Source: G965215055 sp965242685
GTDB taxonomy: Bacteria; Pseudomonadota; Gammaproteobacteria; UBA4575
Length of the DNA: 64,000 nucleotides
Assembly (NCBI GenBank): GCA_965242685.1
Contig: OZ251487.1
Span: forward strand, 1,612,001-1,676,000
Direction: 5' to 3'
Numbering within the stretch: the first letter of the stretch is position 1; each line of letters opens with the position of its first letter. Below, piece by piece: positions 61,880-64,000 of this stretch. The translations under genes were made by a program, and so were the position numbers. The notes under the pieces are model-generated. The model was not told the DNA's origin. It ran no database searches and worked only from the letters and a program-made list of their open reading frames with translations.

Positions 61880-62458
61880 TCAGATAAACATGCCGTGTCC
61901 CGCCGCAACCATGCACGCCAGCATGGGAATAGACAGAAAGGTATTGGTACGCGAAGCCATGAAAGCGATCTTCTTGGCCTTGGCCTTTTCATCGTCACTC
62001 GCCTCTACCATGCCCAGTACCTTTTTCTGGTTGGGCCAGATCAATACCCAGACATTGAAGAGCATGATCGTGCCTAGCCACGCGCCGACGCCAATGGCCG
62101 TTACACCATTCGTCGCAAAGAAATTTGTAGTGAAACCACCTACATATTCCAGCGCCCAGGCACCCGTCAGCCAGGTAACCACCGCACCCCAGCGAAACCA
62201 GACGAGTGCGCGAGGGGCGACGTATTTGCCGATTGCCGCAGGGCCGGGGCCATCACTGTCTGCCGCCGCCTCATTCATCGCCGGGACCTGTACGAAGTTG
62301 AAGTAGTACAGCAAACCGATCCAGACAATGCCGGCGAGGACGTGCAACCACACCGCAAGCGACCATATATTAAGGCCGCCCGAAAAACCAAGTGCAATTA
62401 AAATTGCAACAATCACGCCCGCAATGATTGTACCAAGAATGGAATTTAGTGGATTCAT
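61880..62458 (-). CDS. PuuD-like (urate hydroxylase N-terminal domain) membrane protein
   Basis: A 192-residue protein with about five membrane helices. The pattern LAVWLHVLAGIVWIGLLYYFNFVQVP, RWGAVVTWLTGAWALEY and FNVWVLIWPNQKKVLGMVEA matches the membrane domain of PuuD-type proteins. In full PuuD a cytochrome c domain follows; it is absent here, so urate oxidation is not assured. Conserved histidine and tryptophan residues suggest a role in heme or redox chemistry. Confidence 0.75.
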   Translation of the reverse strand: MNPLNSILGTIIAGVIVAILIALGFSGGLNIWSLAVWLHVLAGIVWIGLLYYFNFVQVPAMNEAAADSDGPGPAAIGKYVAPRALVWFRWGAVVTWLTGAWALEYVGGFTTNFFATNGVTAIGVGAWLGTIMLFNVWVLIWPNQKKVLGMVEASDDEKAKAKKIAFMASRTNTFLSIPMLACMVAAGHGMFI

Positions 62459-62583
62459 AAGGGTCTCTCCGCCTGTAATAGTTGTTCTTTGAAGTTTATC
62501 ATTTTAGCATATTTCTATGCCGCTAAAATTATAATGGATCATTGCAACCGACAACCCTATAAATCTGAAAATTATTACCCGTT

Positions 62584-64000
62584 GTGAACCCTGTTGAGCT
62601 AAGCATTTTTGCCCACAAGATAGACGCCATTTGCGAGGAGATGGGCGCACAATTGCGATTGGCGGCCTTTTCCCCGAATATCAGGGACCGTCTCGATTTT
62701 TCATGCGCCGTATTCGATGCACAGGGAGGCTTGTGCGCGCAAGCCGCCCACATCCCTGTGCATTTGGGAAGCATGGCGTTTGCAATGCGAAAGATCGTTA
62801 CGGAAATCGATTGGGAAGCCGAAGATTTTGTAGTGCTGAATGATCCTTATCTAGGCGGTACCCACCTGCCGGATGTAACGGTCATCGGCCCGGTGTTTGT
62901 AAAAGACGAATTGCTGGGATTCGTTGCAAATCGCGCACATCATGCCGATATCGGGGCGACGACCCCAGGCTCAATGCCGATCTCAAGCGACCTGTCTCAA
63001 GAAGGCATCATAATTTCACCTACGCACATCGGCAGCGGGACGGAAATCGATCAGGAAAAGATTAAAAATCTGTTCAAGGGCGCCAGGAATATGCGCGATA
63101 CACTGGGCGACATGGCTGCTCAGTGCAGTGCCAACAGGCTGGGAATTCAACGCTTGCAGAGATTGATCGTATCGCTGGGCAAGGAGAATTTTATTCAGTC
63201 TTTACAAGCCCTTAATCAATATGGGGAGCGCATCGCCCGCGCGACTATTGCAAGAATTCCGAATGGTGAGTACTCATTTACGGATTACATGGAAGACGAT
63301 GGCCAAGGGAATTGCGACCTGCCGATCAGTGTTCTTCTGCAAGTGAACGATAAAACCGTTGTGGTTGACTTTGCGGGCACCGCTCATCAGGTTGCCGGTA
63401 ACGTCAACTGCCCCATTTCCGTTACCGCCGCCGCCGTGTTTTACGTGTTTCGTTGTCTGATGCCCGAAGAAACACCAGCCTGCGCGGGCAGTTTTTTGCC
63501 GATTGAACTGGTCGTACCCAAGGCCTCGTTGTTGCATGCGGAACGTCCCGCGGCCGTGGCCGCGGGGAACGTGGAAACCAGTTCGCGTGTTGTCGATGCG
63601 GTATTGGGTGCTTTGAGCCGGGCGCTGCCGAATGAGATTCCCGCTTGCAGCCAAGGTACCATGAACAATCTTGCCCTGGGGAGTTCTTCCGGTGAGGTAT
63701 GGGCATATTATGAAACGATAGCCGGTGGCACGGGTGCTTCAAAGTGTGCACAGGGATTATCCGCAGTACAGTCCCACATGACCAATACCCAAAACACCCC
63801 TGCGGAAGTACTGGAAATGAATTGCCCGCTTCGAGTCAAGCGTTACACCGTTCGCAAGGGCTCCGGGGGGAAGGGCAAACATGATGGCGGCGATGGTTTG
63901 ATTCGAGAACTGGAGTTTTTGGACGATGCCACCTTTACGATTTTATCTGAACGCAGGCGGCGCCCCCCTTGGGGGCTGGCAGGGGGTAGCGATGGCAAAA
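62584..64000 (+). CDS. Hydantoinase B / oxoprolinase family protein (partial, 3' end outside window)
   Basis: A reading frame from GTG 62584 that stays open to the end of the window (472 codons). It starts VNPVELSIFAHKIDAICEEM and contains the HyuB-type segments SPNIRDRLDFSCAVFD, LNDPYLGGTHLPDVTVI, ANRAHHADIGATTPGSMP and FDGT-like VDFAGTAHQVAGNVNCP. HyuB with HyuA hydrolyses hydantoins or 5-oxoproline using ATP. The family is about 520-600 residues, so the C-terminus is missing. The hyuA partner is not upstream and may follow. Confidence 0.92.
   Translation, partial: MNPVELSIFAHKIDAICEEMGAQLRLAAFSPNIRDRLDFSCAVFDAQGGLCAQAAHIPVHLGSMAFAMRKIVTEIDWEAEDFVVLNDPYLGGTHLPDVTVIGPVFVKDELLGFVANRAHHADIGATTPGSMPISSDLSQEGIIISPTHIGSGTEIDQEKIKNLFKGARNMRDTLGDMAAQCSANRLGIQRLQRLIVSLGKENFIQSLQALNQYGERIARATIARIPNGEYSFTDYMEDDGQGNCDLPISVLLQVNDKTVVVDFAGTAHQVAGNVNCPISVTAAAVFYVFRCLMPEETPACAGSFLPIELVVPKASLLHAERPAAVAAGNVETSSRVVDAVLGALSRALPNEIPACSQGTMNNLALGSSSGEVWAYYETIAGGTGASKCAQGLSAVQSHMTNTQNTPAEVLEMNCPLRVKRYTVRKGSGGKGKHDGGDGLIRELEFLDDATFTILSERRRRPPWGLAGGSDGK

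Overview
The window looks like the origin region of a gammaproteobacterial chromosome. The block gyrB-dnaN-dnaA | rpmH-rnpA-yidD-yidC-mnmE-mnmG-rsmG-parA-parB-atpIBEFHAGDC-glmU-glmS is the classic gammaproteobacterial origin neighbourhood. rpoH, fis, ftsYEX, a pyrE/crc-type pair and oxyR support the same placement. Genes left of about 21.5 kb are mostly on the minus strand and genes right of it mostly on the plus strand, as expected for replication forks diverging near dnaA/rpmH. I cannot name the genus.

Left arm (1-15 kb): coaD (cut by the window edge), rsmD and a pair of M16 peptidases, one catalytic and one degenerate, lie on the minus strand. ftsY-ftsE-ftsX and rpoH follow on the plus strand. 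rpoH has a CIRCE (HrcA) operator laid over its probable promoter. Next come ctaA, purD-purH-fis, pyrE, a Crc-subfamily exonuclease III and an AmpG-type permease.

Origin core (15-30 kb): xthA, gyrB, dnaN and dnaA are on the minus strand. recF, normally between dnaN and gyrB, is absent. Two perfect parS sites flank xthA-gyrB, and a degenerate third lies beside one of them. Rightwards run the ribosomal, membrane-insertion and tRNA-modification genes, then parA-parB, whose product should load at those parS sites.

Energy and cell-wall block (29.8-40.1 kb): a complete F1Fo ATP synthase operon, then glmU and glmS.

AT-rich accessory island (40.1-44.1 kb), directly after glmS: an SMR-type transporter, short G-rich repeats, a three-gene Zorya-like anti-phage system (zorA, zorB and an HNH gene matching zorE, so type II layout) and a small lipoprotein.

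Right arm (44.2-64 kb): oxyR, a sterol desaturase-family hydroxylase, tRNA-Thr(CGT), a Fur-family regulator lacking CxxC motifs, thiO, tRNA-Gly(CCC) and an orphan thiS. Then comes an 11-kb array of four tandem paralogous polytopic membrane proteins (GT-C glycosyltransferase-like) plus a fifth related gene. The first two copies carry 18- and 20-base poly-C tracts just after identical start regions. As written, copy 1 is out of frame and copy 2 in frame, which strongly suggests phase variation. A C-terminal module of about 120 residues is shared by all five, doubled in copy 4 and knocked out of frame by a one-base deletion in gene 5. The window ends with argF-argD, a PuuD-like membrane protein and the start of a hydantoinase B/oxoprolinase gene.
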